DNA of 34,159 nt from Clostridium sp. (lineage in GTDB: Bacteria > Bacillota > Clostridia > Clostridiales > Clostridiaceae): assembly GCA_022785265.1 (NCBI GenBank), contig JALFQD010000218.1, forward strand, positions 1 to 34,159, given 5' to 3'. The notes under the pieces were generated by a model that had not been told where the DNA came from, made no database searches, and saw nothing but the letters and a program-made list of their open reading frames with translations. Shown piece by piece: positions 20,211 to 27,937 of this stretch. The number at the start of each line of letters is the position of its first letter. Position 1 is the stretch's first letter. The position numbers were made by a program, and so were the translations under genes.

Positions 20211-20769
20211 TTTGTGAAAAATTTTCTGTGGAATTTTTGTTTATAAAAGATTTTATTCCTTGTGATATTGAATCTGCTAAATTCATTACTGTGTAAAGCC
20301 TAGTATTTTGTAATATAATAAATCCTGAATTATTTAAAATATTAACTACTCCAATAATACTAATATGACCAATAGGTCTTAATGTTTTATTTAGTGCAGC
20401 ACCAGGATAAAGTGGCTTTTTTTCTATAAAAATTTTACCAACATTTTTAGGTGCTCCTAAAGAAGCATCAATTGCTATTATAAAAGGGTCTTTAAAGGAA
20501 TCATAAATTTTTTTAAGTGTTAAATCTATGTTTAAAGAATGAATAGGATTTTCTAATGAACCATAAACATAAAATTTATTAGTTTTAATAGAGCTAAGTT
20601 TATATCCTATTAAAGGACCTAAAGAATCTCCACAAGATCTATCAGTACCAATACATAAAAATATAATTGCCCTATTGCTTGCTAAAATATTCTCTAAGGT
20701 ATTGGAAAGATATTTTTCAATTTGAATATAAGCATTTGGAAAATATGAATCAATAGTAATAGAATCCAT
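20200..20769 (-). CDS. yyaC: YyaC-family spore protein (DUF1256, HybD-like fold)
   Basis: This 189-residue sporulation protein has the family motifs FLCIGTDRSCGDSLGP (about 37-52), YGSLENPIHSLN (69-80) and IIAIDASLGAPKNVG (97-111). YyaC is related in fold to HybD-type peptidases and is made in the forespore under sigma-F in B. subtilis; its substrate is not settled. GGAGG is six bases before the ATG, but is also the 3' arm of a hairpin whose other arm lies in the upstream DNA. It is head-on to replication, opposite to soj/spo0J. Confidence 0.9.
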   Translation of the reverse strand: MDSITIDSYFPNAYIQIEKYLSNTLENILASNRAIIFLCIGTDRSCGDSLGPLIGYKLSSIKTNKFYVYGSLENPIHSLNIDLTLKKIYDSFKDPFIIAIDASLGAPKNVGKIFIEKKPLYPGAALNKTLRPIGHISIIGVVNILNNSGFIILQNTRLYTVMNLADSISQGIKSFINKNSTENFSQKKM

Positions 20770-20770
20770 A

Positions 20771-20815
20771 AAAAACCTCCTTTTAGTGATAGTATTTTCT
20801 ATAAAGGAGGTTTTT
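20771..20815 (-). promoter_or_regulatory. Hairpin that terminates the desulfurase transcript and sequesters the yyaC ribosome binding site
   Basis: AAAAACCTCCTTT (20771-20783) and AAAGGAGGTTTTT (20803-20815) form a perfect 13-bp inverted repeat with a 19-base loop. In an RNA read from the cysteine desulfurase gene, this is a terminator-like stem ending in U6, and its distal arm contains the yyaC Shine-Dalgarno sequence. Pairing and position are read directly; the regulatory consequence is inferred. Confidence 0.7.
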
Positions 20816-20819
20816 ATTC
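20790..20819 (-). promoter_or_regulatory. Candidate forespore (sigma-G/sigma-F type) promoter for yyaC
   Basis: On the minus strand GAATA (20815-20819) is followed by exactly 18 bases and AATACTA (20790-20796). This matches the B. subtilis sigma-G pattern GHATR-N18-CATnHTA except for the first -10 base. Sigma-F and sigma-G overlap in specificity. The predicted start would be in the hairpin loop, just before the arm that holds the ribosome binding site. Confidence 0.5.
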
Positions 20820-20858
20820 AAATAAAGTAATTTAAGATTATTTGATTGTTTAGTAAAA

Positions 20859-20874
20859 TGTTTCACGTGAAACA
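20859..20874. other. parS: parS site 3
   Basis: TGTTTCACGTGAAACA lies between yyaC and the cysteine desulfurase gene, 13 bases beyond the end of the latter. Confidence 0.96.
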
Positions 20875-20887
20875 TTAATTATATTTG

Positions 20888-22033
20888 CTAATAAATTGAA
20901 GAAAGTTTATTTATTATTGATAGGGTATAGTCAATCTCTTCAAGAGTATTAAAATAACTTAAGCTTAATCTTATTGTGCCTTTAGGAAAACTTCCTATTG
21001 TTTTATGGGCAAGGGGTGCACAGTGAAGACCACATCTTGTTTTAATTCCATTTTCATCTAGATAAAAGCCTATTTCAGCAGGGTCTATATTTTTATAATT
21101 AAAGGACACACATGTTGTTGAATTATTTATAGAACCATAAGTTGTTATATTATTTATATTATTAAGACCTTCAAATAGTTTCTTTCTTAATTTTTTATTA
21201 TGTTCTTCTATGCTAGATAGTCCTATAGAATTTATGTATTCAATAGCTTTTGATAAGCCTATTATTCCTGGCATATTTAAGGTACCACTTTCAAATTTAT
21301 CTGGTAAAAAATCTGGTTGAGTTAATGAATGTGAAAGACTACCAGTTCCACCACTAAATAAAGGGGAGCAACATTCATTTAATTTATCATTTATTATAAA
21401 CCCACCAGTACCTTGAGGACCTAAAAGACTTTTATGACCTGTAAATGCAATAGCATCTGCATTTAAATCTTTCATATCTACTTTTATACTTCCTGCTGTT
21501 TGAGCAGTATCTATTATAAAGAATATATTATTTTCTTTGCATATTTCTCCTATTGTTTTTAATTGTTGTATTGAGCCTGTAACATTTGAACCATGAGATA
21601 AAATAACTAACTTTGTATTAGGTTTAATAGCTTTTTTTATATCACTAGGTTCTAAAAATCCTAAAGGAGAAGCTTTAATAAAGTCAACCTTAACATTTAA
21701 TGAATTAATCATTTCTGTTAAAGGACGAAGTATTGAATTATGTTCCATAGTGGAAGATATAACATGGTCTCCTGATTTTAAAATTCCCTTTATTAATATA
21801 TTTAAAGATGTAGTTATATTATTAGTAAATATAACATTTTCTGGTTTATCAAAGTTGAAAAACTTAGCTATATTCATTCTAGCTTTTAATAATTCTCTAC
21901 TACTTTCTAAGGCATTTGAATAGTTTGAACGATTGGCATTTCCACAAACATTAACCAAATAATTATATATTGAATCTGCAACAACTTTTGGTTTAGGAAA
22001 AGTTGTACTTGCATTATCTAAATAAACTTCCAT
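20888..22033 (-). CDS. Cysteine desulfurase family protein (class V aminotransferase)
   Basis: This 381-residue PLP enzyme has a SufS/CsdA-like layout: YLDNASTTFPKP start, H98 in MEHNS, D175 in IIDTAQTAG, the PLP lysine K201 in FTGHKSLLGPQGTGG, and the persulfide-forming cysteine C338 in TRCGLHCAPLAH. The sequence is that of the desulfurase subgroup found beside selenium or DUF3343 genes rather than of IscS/NifS with a U-type scaffold. Sulfur or selenium release from (seleno)cysteine is therefore likely; the acceptor is unknown. GGAGG is seven bases before the ATG. It faces away from the DUF3343 gene across a 246-bp gap. Confidence 0.9.
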   Translation of the reverse strand: MEVYLDNASTTFPKPKVVADSIYNYLVNVCGNANRSNYSNALESSRELLKARMNIAKFFNFDKPENVIFTNNITTSLNILIKGILKSGDHVISSTMEHNSILRPLTEMINSLNVKVDFIKASPLGFLEPSDIKKAIKPNTKLVILSHGSNVTGSIQQLKTIGEICKENNIFFIIDTAQTAGSIKVDMKDLNADAIAFTGHKSLLGPQGTGGFIINDKLNECCSPLFSGGTGSLSHSLTQPDFLPDKFESGTLNMPGIIGLSKAIEYINSIGLSSIEEHNKKLRKKLFEGLNNINNITTYGSINNSTTCVSFNYKNIDPAEIGFYLDENGIKTRCGLHCAPLAHKTIGSFPKGTIRLSLSYFNTLEEIDYTLSIINKLSSIY

Positions 22034-22163
22034 AAAAAAGCCTCCATAAATTTTTCAAATAATACTTATTCTATTATAAAATAAAGATATATTAATTCCA
22101 ACAATAAATGTTTTTCAAAATAAAGAAGTTATAGTTTTATTCTAATACAATTAAATTATAAAA

Positions 22164-22179
22164 TGTTTCACGTGAAACA
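22164..22179. other. parS: parS site 4
   Basis: TGTTTCACGTGAAACA lies in the gap between the divergent desulfurase and DUF3343 genes. It is the furthest from spo0J and about 12-14 kb from oriC. Confidence 0.96.
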
Positions 22180-22227
22180 TTTTTATTTTAAGTAAAAAAT
22201 TAAAAACTGTTTTAAAGTTCTTCTGTT

Positions 22228-22236
22228 TGTTATAAT
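22228..22236 (+). promoter_or_regulatory. Extended -10 promoter for the DUF3343 gene
   Basis: TGTTATAAT is a TGn-TATAAT extended -10 element 44 bases before the start codon. The -35 region (TGTTTT at about 22208-22213) is weak, which is common for extended -10 promoters. Confidence 0.55.
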
Positions 22237-22279
22237 GTTTTTATAAGATAAAAAAGATTAACATATAGGAGAGAAAAAG

Positions 22280-22525
22280 ATGGAGTATTTTATTATAATA
22301 TATAAAAATACCTTTGATGCAATGGAAGCAGAACGTATTTTTAATGAAAAAGGATTTAAATTTAAAATAATGCCAACACCTACTTCAATAACTCAAAGTT
22401 GTGGAATATGTACAAGATTTGAAATTGAGGAGGAGGCAGAAATAAATGCTATTATTGAAGATGAAATTGTAACATATAAAAATATATTTAGAAAAGCTGA
22501 AAATGGATTTCTTCAAATAAGGTAA
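22280..22525 (+). CDS. DUF3343 small protein, putative Se/S carrier
   Basis: This 81-residue protein begins with a ferredoxin-like beta strand (YFIIIYKNTFDAMEAERIFNEKGFKFKIMPTP). It has the family cysteine motif QSCGICTRF (C41, C44), typical of DUF3343. These proteins recur next to desulfurases and selenium-use genes and are proposed to carry sulfur or selenium. The neighbouring desulfurase on the other strand supports such a pairing; the substrate cannot be told from sequence. AGGAGAG is nine bases before the ATG. It begins the DUF3343-mscS-DUF951 run. Confidence 0.85.
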   Translation: MEYFIIIYKNTFDAMEAERIFNEKGFKFKIMPTPTSITQSCGICTRFEIEEEAEINAIIEDEIVTYKNIFRKAENGFLQIR

Positions 22526-22544
22526 TGAAAGTAGGTTGATATAT

Positions 22545-23417
22545 GTGAATTTATTTTCAATAGATACTGATAAAACTGGAATAAGTATAGGAAAGTTTTT
22601 GATTAAGTTTTCCACAATAGAAAATATAATAAATGAATGTATAAAAATTGTTATAATATTATTTTTAATGTATTTAGCTATTAAAATAGGAAATAAGATT
22701 ATTGATAAGTTTGTTAAAAATCAAATAAAAAGTAAGGCTATGTTTTCCATTAATGACCAAAAGGCTAAAACAATTGGTGGAGTATTAAAAAGTGCATTAA
22801 AATATATGACCTATTTTGTAGGTATTGCATTAATTTTTTCAGATATGTTTAAAGGAGTATCTGTAGCCTTAGCAAGTGTAGGTGGATTTGCAGTAGGTTT
22901 TGGAGCTCAAAGTCTTGTTAAAGATGTTATAAATGGATTTTTTATTTTATTTGAGGACCAATATGGAGTTGGAGATTATGTTACAATAGGAAAATTTAGT
23001 GGCATAGTTGAAACTATGGGACTCAGAACAACTGTTATAAAAGATTTAAATGGAGATGTTCATTTAATACCTAATGGTTCAATAACAGAAGTAACAAATC
23101 ATTCAAAGGGAAATATAAGATTCTTAGTTGATATAGAAATATCTTATAAAGAAGATATAAATAAAGCAATAGATGTTATAACTAAAGAGTGTAAAGTATT
23201 TGAAAAAGAAAATGAAGATGTAGTAGAACCAATAGAAGTATGGGGAGTTATATCTTTAAATGCTTATAGCATAACAATTAGAGTTGCTGGAAAAAGTAAG
23301 CCTTTAAGCCAATGGAAAATGGAAAGAGACTTACGTAAAAGATTAAAAGAAGCAATAGATAAAGCAGGAATAGAGATTCCATATCCTAAGACAGAAATAA
23401 TTAATAAAAGTGAATAA
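22545..23417 (+). CDS. MscS-type mechanosensitive ion channel
   Basis: This 290-residue membrane channel opens on membrane tension to release solutes after osmotic downshock. It has two N-terminal hydrophobic helices (about 25-45 and 75-95) and the pore helix with the Gly/Ala pattern VALASVGGFAVGFGAQSLVKDVINGFFILFEDQYGVGDYV. The cytoplasmic beta domain follows (LRTTVIKDLNGDVHLIPNGSI, the MscS signature). The GTG at 22545 is preferred to TTG at 22536 because the TTG directly abuts the only Shine-Dalgarno-like GTAGG, leaving no spacing. Confidence 0.93.
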   Translation: MNLFSIDTDKTGISIGKFLIKFSTIENIINECIKIVIILFLMYLAIKIGNKIIDKFVKNQIKSKAMFSINDQKAKTIGGVLKSALKYMTYFVGIALIFSDMFKGVSVALASVGGFAVGFGAQSLVKDVINGFFILFEDQYGVGDYVTIGKFSGIVETMGLRTTVIKDLNGDVHLIPNGSITEVTNHSKGNIRFLVDIEISYKEDINKAIDVITKECKVFEKENEDVVEPIEVWGVISLNAYSITIRVAGKSKPLSQWKMERDLRKRLKEAIDKAGIEIPYPKTEIINKSE

Positions 23418-23434
23418 AATGAGGAGGAGTTTTT

Positions 23435-23650
23435 GTGGTAGAAAATTTTAATTTAGGGGATATAATACAAATGAAAAAGAAACATCCTTGTGGAGAGTAT
23501 AATTTTGAAGTTATACGTTTAGGGGCAGATATAAAGATAAAATGTACTGGATGTGGCAGAATAGTAATGATACCAAGACCAAAGTTTGTAAAGGGAACAA
23601 AAAAACTTATAAAATCTTCAACAATAGAAAATGAAACTGATAATAAGTAG
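23435..23650 (+). CDS. DUF951 small zinc-ribbon-like protein
   Basis: This 71-residue protein is typical of DUF951 (B. subtilis YyzM): DIIQMKKKHPCGEYNFEVIRLGADIKIKCTGCGRIVMIPR. The cysteines HPCG and CTGCGR could bind a metal. It is conserved just upstream of rpsF in many Firmicutes; its role is unknown, and a link to RNA or ribosome function is only inferred from context. GTG start with GAGGAGG eight bases upstream. Confidence 0.92.
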   Translation: MVENFNLGDIIQMKKKHPCGEYNFEVIRLGADIKIKCTGCGRIVMIPRPKFVKGTKKLIKSSTIENETDNK

Positions 23651-23681
23651 AATAAAATGATAAAAAATAACTGAAAAAAAC

Positions 23682-23710
23682 TTGCAAAGCATAAGCTAAA
23701 ATGGTAAAAT
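23682..23710 (+). promoter_or_regulatory. Promoter of rpsF-ssb-rpsR
   Basis: TTGCAA (23682-23687) and TAAAAT (23705-23710) are spaced by exactly 17 bases, just before the structured rpsF leader. Confidence 0.85.
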
Positions 23711-23714
23711 CAAT

Positions 23715-23754
23715 ACTTGAAGTCCTGCTATGTATAAATGCATAGCCGTTAAGT
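23715..23754 (+). promoter_or_regulatory. rpsF leader, S6:S18-type autoregulatory motif
   Basis: ACTTGA (23715-23720) pairs with TTAAGT (23749-23754, one G-U). Inside, GCTATG (23727-23732) pairs with CATAGC (23741-23746). The inner stem is followed by CCG (23746-23748), giving the hairpin-plus-CCG internal loop described for leaders bound by the S6:S18 complex. Feedback on the operon is expected from the family; here it is inferred from structure and position. Confidence 0.8.
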
Positions 23755-23772
23755 CCAGAGGAGGTGAATTTG

Positions 23773-24057
23773 ATGAGAAAGTACGAAACTATATTCATAC
23801 TAGACCCATCATTCGATGAAGAAGCAGTTAAGGCAAGCATCGAAAAATTTAAGGGTGTTATAGAAAATGGTGGAGGAACTGTTGAAAATGTTGATGAATG
23901 GGGTAAGAGAAAGCTTGCTTACGAAATCGCAAAAGTAAACGAAGGTTACTATACATTAGTTAACTTTACTGCACCAGCTGAATTACCAAGCGAATTAGAT
24001 AGAATATTCAGAATTACTGATGGTGTTATAAGACACATCATTGTTAAGGAAGCATAG
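23773..24057 (+). CDS. rpsF: 30S ribosomal protein S6
   Basis: This 94-residue small-subunit protein binds S18 on the platform. MRKYETIFILDPSFDEEAV, the WGKRKLAYEI block and VNFTAPAELPSELDRIFRITDGVIRHIIVK are typical. The ATG at 23773 is chosen because AGAGGAGGTGA (23757-23767) lies in front of it and contains the alternative GTG at 23764. It is the first gene of the classical rpsF-ssb-rpsR operon, 11 bases before ssb. Confidence 0.98.
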   Translation: MRKYETIFILDPSFDEEAVKASIEKFKGVIENGGGTVENVDEWGKRKLAYEIAKVNEGYYTLVNFTAPAELPSELDRIFRITDGVIRHIIVKEA

Positions 24058-24068
24058 GAGGTATTGTT

Positions 24069-24524
24069 GTGAATAAGGTTGTTCTTGTAGGAAGATTAAC
24101 AAAAGATCCTGAATTAAGATTTGCCGCAGGTAGTGGTTCTGCAGTATGCAGATTTACTGTTGCAGTAAATAGACAATTCAAGAAAGATGAAACTGATTTT
24201 ATCGGATGCGTAGCTTTTGGAAAAACTGCAGAGATTATAGCACAATATCTAACTAAAGGCAGAGAAATCGCTGTATCAGGAAGCATTAGAACTGGTAGTT
24301 ATGATGCTCAAGATGGAACAAAAAGATACACTACAGACGTTGCTGTAGATTCTTTTGACTTTATTGGTAGTGGTAGCGGAGCTGCTAGAAACAATGATTC
24401 ATTTAACAATAATAATAATAATGGAAATTCTGGTTATTCAGCTCCATCTAATGACGAAAGATTTGGTGGAGATAACTTTAATGATGACATAACTCCAGTA
24501 GATGACGGAGATATGCCATTTTAA
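24069..24524 (+). CDS. ssb: Single-stranded DNA-binding protein
   Basis: This 151-residue SSB has an N-terminal OB fold (MNKVVLVGRLTKDPELRFAAGSGSAVCRFTVAVNR, about 1-110), a disordered linker rich in Asn/Gly/Ser, and the acidic tip DDGDMPF that docks partner proteins such as RecO and PriA. The linker contains a run of asparagines coded by AAC(AAT)5 at 24405-24422. GTG start with a GGAGG-like sequence. It lies between rpsF and rpsR as in most Firmicutes. Confidence 0.97.
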   Translation: MNKVVLVGRLTKDPELRFAAGSGSAVCRFTVAVNRQFKKDETDFIGCVAFGKTAEIIAQYLTKGREIAVSGSIRTGSYDAQDGTKRYTTDVAVDSFDFIGSGSGAARNNDSFNNNNNNGNSGYSAPSNDERFGGDNFNDDITPVDDGDMPF

Positions 24525-24554
24525 AAAATTCAAAAGGTAAGGAGGGAAATTTTA

Positions 24555-24800
24555 ATGAGAGACGCAAAAAGACAAGGCGGAAAGATGAGAAGATCTAAGA
24601 GAAAAGTATGTGCTTTTTGTTCTGATAAAGCTGAATTTATAGATTATAAAGATATAGCTAAGTTAAGAAAGTATGTTACAGAAAGAGGTAAGATTTTACC
24701 AAGAAGAATTTCTGGAACATGTGCTAAGCACCAAAGAGAATTAACTTCAGCAGTTAAGAGAGCAAGAAACATAGCATTATTACCATTTACAACAGAGTAA
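24555..24800 (+). CDS. rpsR: 30S ribosomal protein S18
   Basis: This 81-residue basic protein has the S18 core [53 protein letters not shown]. The N-terminal [11 protein letters not shown], with C-x2-C, and the later single Cys are the zinc-type residues found in some S18 proteins. AAGGAGGG is before the ATG. It ends the operon and a strong terminator follows. Confidence 0.98.
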   Translation: MRDAKRQGGKMRRSKRKVCAFCSDKAEFIDYKDIAKLRKYVTERGKILPRRISGTCAKHQRELTSAVKRARNIALLPFTTE

Positions 24801-24829
24801 AATGCAATCTAGAGTTTTATTAGATTTTT

Positions 24830-24860
24830 AGAGTATCGAATTTTCGGTACTCTTTTTTTT
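24830..24860 (+). terminator. Terminator of rpsF-ssb-rpsR
   Basis: AGAGTATCGA (24830-24839), loop ATTT and TCGGTACTCT (24844-24853) form a 10-bp stem with one G-U pair, followed by seven or more T. Confidence 0.9.
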
Positions 24861-24873
24861 TCAATAGGAAATT

Positions 24874-24995
24874 GATAGTGCAATCTTTTTGTGACATTAA
24901 AAAAAATTAATTGCATAAAGTAACTTTTATATTAAGTTTATCTTTGAGTATTGGTTTTGCTTTTTTGTCAAATGTCACAATAAAATTATACTATC
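24874..24995. repeat. MITE-like 122-bp element with terminal inverted repeats
   Basis: The 25-base ends (24874-24898 and 24971-24995) are inverted copies with 21 of 25 matches, both beginning GATAGT when read inward. Directly outside them are AGGAAATT (24866-24873) and AGGAAAATT (24996-25004), a near-perfect direct repeat of the size left by several transposases. There is no ORF inside. This occupies most of the 385-bp gene-free gap after rpsR. The family is not recognised. Confidence 0.5.
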
Positions 24996-25128
24996 AGGAA
25001 AATTATATAATTTGTTAAACTGTGGATAGACTTGTTAGCTTAATAATAAATTTTTATAAAAAATTATTTAAACAAAAGTGAATATCATAACAATATTTCA
25101 AAAAAATGGAAAAAATATTTCTCTTTAG

Positions 25129-25157
25129 TTGCATTAATAGTTAAAAGAATTTAAAAT
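25129..25157 (+). promoter_or_regulatory. Promoter of the MazG-like gene / gdpP run
   Basis: TTGCAT (25129-25134), 17 bases, TAAAAT (25152-25157), 28 bases before the start codon. Confidence 0.7.
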
Positions 25158-25185
25158 GTAATATATAAGGTTAGGGGTGATTTCT

Positions 25186-25506
25186 ATGAAGCGAAAAGAG
25201 CTTAACATAATGGCTAATGTTAAGATGATAGAAAATTTAAAAGCTCAATTACTATGTATTATAGGTGAATTCTTTAGATTATTAACTAAAGGCACTAATG
25301 TTGCACAAGATGCAATTTTAGATTGTATTTCAGGTGCTATAATAATATTATATGTATTAGGAAGAAAACTAGGTTATCCCTTATCAGAAATTGACCATAC
25401 TATAAAAGGTAAGTTAGACTTAGGAATAAAGGCAGAAGATGAAGTGGAAAAAGAAGGCAAAAGTCTTAGCGAATTAAAAAAATATATAAGTAATAGGAGA
25501 GATTAG
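25186..25506 (+). CDS. MazG-like family protein
   Basis: This 106-residue helical protein resembles the short MazG-like family of clostridia: NVKMIENLKAQLLCIIGEFFRLLTKGTNVAQDAILDCISGAIIILYVLGRKLGYPLSEIDHTIKGKLDLGI. True MazG enzymes are all-alpha nucleoside triphosphate pyrophosphatases with an EExxD metal motif. I do not see that motif intact, so catalysis is doubtful. The ATG at 25186 follows AGGGGTGA by five bases. gdpP begins 23 bases after its stop, so the two are probably co-transcribed. Confidence 0.65.
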   Translation: MKRKELNIMANVKMIENLKAQLLCIIGEFFRLLTKGTNVAQDAILDCISGAIIILYVLGRKLGYPLSEIDHTIKGKLDLGIKAEDEVEKEGKSLSELKKYISNRRD

Positions 25507-25529
25507 CATCTTATTAGGAGGATATTTTT

Positions 25530-27479
25530 ATGGAGAAACTTAAGATGTTTAAGGTTTATCTTAAATCGATACTGTTAATATCTCTATCATTAATTTTTTA
25601 TTTTACAGGTCATACAATTGAAGGTGTAATTATGTTTTTAATATATCTTGTAGATAATTTTTATACACTAAATTGTTACTGGAAAAAACAAAATAATGTG
25701 GATGATTTCTGTAAAGAGATAAATAAAAATATAGAAGGTAATGCATGTAATTTATCTTTCCCAATTGTTGTTATAAAATATTCAGGAGAATTAATTTGGT
25801 TTAATGAAAGATTTTCTGAATTGATAAATAATAAAAGTGATATATTAGGGAAAAATATTGCAAGTATAGCTAGAGGTTTAGATTTTGAAGAACTGTTAAA
25901 AGATGAAGATTCTCAATATAAGACAATGAAGTATAATGGAACTTTTTATAAAGTATATAGTAGAAAAATTAAACATGATGGTCAAATTTTTGCCATTATA
26001 TATTTTAATGATATTGGAGAATTAATTGAAGCTGAAAGCGCAAAAGAAAGTATAATATTACTTGAAGTTGATAATTTAAATGATGTTTTAGAAATCACTG
26101 AAGAAAATGATAGACCTTTATTAATAGCAGAAATTCAAAGAAAGATAAATGCATATGCTCACAAACTTAATGCTATGATAAAAAAATATGATAATAGCAA
26201 GTATGTATTATCGGTTCAAGATAAATATATAGAAGAACAAATAGAAGAAAATTTTACAATACTAGATGAAATATCAGATATTAATAGAGGAAGTAAAGTT
26301 GAAGTAACCTTAAGTATGGGAATTGGAAGAGGTGGAGCATCACCTATGGAAAATGATACTTTTGCTACCTTAGCAAAGGAGCTTGCCCTTGGAAGGGGTG
26401 GAGACCAAGTTGTCATAAAGAATAAAGATGAAATAAAGTTTTTTGGTGGCAATACAAAAGAGATTGAAAAAAGAACAAGAGTAAGAGCTAGAGTAATATC
26501 CCATGCTCTTAAAGAATTGATATATGAAAGTAGTAAAGTATATATAACAGGACATAAAAATGCAGATATGGACTGTTTAGGTTCAGCTACTGCATTAGCC
26601 TCAGCTGTTAAAAAGTTAGGAAAGGAATGTAATATAATATTAAATGGTAGTAATGCATCTATAGAGTATTTTTATGGAAAATTACTTCAGAATGAAGAAT
26701 ATAAGACATTAATGATAGAGAGGGAAGATGCTGAAAGAGAATTAGATGAGGATACTTTAGTAATTATTGTTGATGTTCATAATAAGAGCTATGTTGATAA
26801 TATATCAATAGTTGAAAAGGCTAAAAAGAAAGTTATAATAGACCATCATAGAAGAAGTCCTGATATAATAGGAGGAACATTGCTAAATTATATAGAAGTT
26901 TATGCTTCATCTACTTCAGAAATGATAACAGAGATTTTACAATATATTGTTGAAAAGCCTAAGTTAACAAATATAGAAGCAAATGGACTACTTGCAGGTA
27001 TTTATATGGACACTAAAGGTTTTTCTTTTAAAACAGGTGTAAGAACTTTTGATGCAGCTTCATTTTTAAAGAGTCAAGGGGCTGATACAATAGAAGCTAA
27101 GAAGATGGTTACAGATAACTTAGAGGATTTTGTACTGATAGCAGATATAATTAAATCAGCAGAAGTAGACCCTGAAAACAATATAGCAATAGCTATTTGC
27201 CCTAATAATGTAAATAATGTCATCGTTGCAAAGGCAGCAGATGAATTACTTAATATATCAGGAATTTTTGCAAGTTTTGTACTTGCAAGAATAGAAGATG
27301 CAATTTATATTAGTGGTAGGTCTGTTGATGATATTAATGTTCAAGTTATATTAGAAGAACTTGGAGGTGGTGGACATATGAATATTGCAGGTGCAAGACT
27401 TGAAAATTATAGTATGTCACAAGCCATAATAGCACTAAAAGAATCAATAAATAAACATGTAAGGATAGGTGAACAGTAA
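25530..27479 (+). CDS. gdpP: Cyclic-di-AMP phosphodiesterase GdpP
   Basis: This 649-residue membrane enzyme degrades c-di-AMP and so affects potassium and osmotic balance, cell wall and beta-lactam tolerance. Two N-terminal membrane helices (about 9-45) are followed by a PAS domain (about 75-165) and a degenerate GGDEF domain (about 170-305, with no GGDEF motif). The catalytic DHH domain has H342, D346 and D348 in GHKNADMD, D415 in VDVH and D438-H439-H440 in IDHHRR. DHHA1 ends with [11 protein letters not shown]. All expected metal ligands are present. The stop overlaps the rplI start (TAATG). Confidence 0.97.
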   Translation: MEKLKMFKVYLKSILLISLSLIFYFTGHTIEGVIMFLIYLVDNFYTLNCYWKKQNNVDDFCKEINKNIEGNACNLSFPIVVIKYSGELIWFNERFSELINNKSDILGKNIASIARGLDFEELLKDEDSQYKTMKYNGTFYKVYSRKIKHDGQIFAIIYFNDIGELIEAESAKESIILLEVDNLNDVLEITEENDRPLLIAEIQRKINAYAHKLNAMIKKYDNSKYVLSVQDKYIEEQIEENFTILDEISDINRGSKVEVTLSMGIGRGGASPMENDTFATLAKELALGRGGDQVVIKNKDEIKFFGGNTKEIEKRTRVRARVISHALKELIYESSKVYITGHKNADMDCLGSATALASAVKKLGKECNIILNGSNASIEYFYGKLLQNEEYKTLMIEREDAERELDEDTLVIIVDVHNKSYVDNISIVEKAKKKVIIDHHRRSPDIIGGTLLNYIEVYASSTSEMITEILQYIVEKPKLTNIEANGLLAGIYMDTKGFSFKTGVRTFDAASFLKSQGADTIEAKKMVTDNLEDFVLIADIIKSAEVDPENNIAIAICPNNVNNVIVAKAADELLNISGIFASFVLARIEDAIYISGRSVDDINVQVILEELGGGGHMNIAGARLENYSMSQAIIALKESINKHVRIGEQ

Positions 27480-27925
27480 TGAAAGTTATATTATTACAAG
27501 ATGTTAAAAAAATAGGTAAGAAGGGTGATGTTATAAATACATCAGATGGATATGCAAGAAATTATTTATTTCCTAGAAAATTAGCAGAGGAAGCAACTGA
27601 TTCAAATCTTCATATATTAAATAATAAAAAGGAAAATGAAAGAAAGCAAAAGCTTGCAGAATTAGAGGCTGCTCAAAAGCTTGCAAAGGAATTAAAGGGT
27701 AAAGAATTAAAGCTTACAGTGAAAACTGGAGAAAATAATAAACTTTTTGGAGCAATAACAAGCAAAGATGTAGCAGAATTAATAAAGTCACAATATAAAG
27801 TAGAAGTTGAAAAGAAAAAAATTGTTATGGATACAATAAAGTTAGCTGGAACATATGATATTGAAGTAAAATTATATCCAGAGGTTTCAACAAAAATGAC
27901 ATTGATTATTGTTCCAGGAAAATAA
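27479..27925 (+). CDS. rplI: 50S ribosomal protein L9
   Basis: This 148-residue protein has the L9 signature [24 protein letters not shown], a long connecting helix and a C-terminal RNA-binding domain. The start codon overlaps the gdpP stop by one base, so translation is likely coupled. The gdpP-rplI pairing is conserved in Firmicutes. Confidence 0.98.
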   Translation: MKVILLQDVKKIGKKGDVINTSDGYARNYLFPRKLAEEATDSNLHILNNKKENERKQKLAELEAAQKLAKELKGKELKLTVKTGENNKLFGAITSKDVAELIKSQYKVEVEKKKIVMDTIKLAGTYDIEVKLYPEVSTKMTLIIVPGK

Positions 27926-27937
27926 GGAGGAGTACTG

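Noticed and set aside
25021..25029. TGTGGATAG, a one-mismatch DnaA box upstream of the MazG-like gene
   Set aside because: Isolated and imperfect; one such word is expected by chance in AT-rich spacers.
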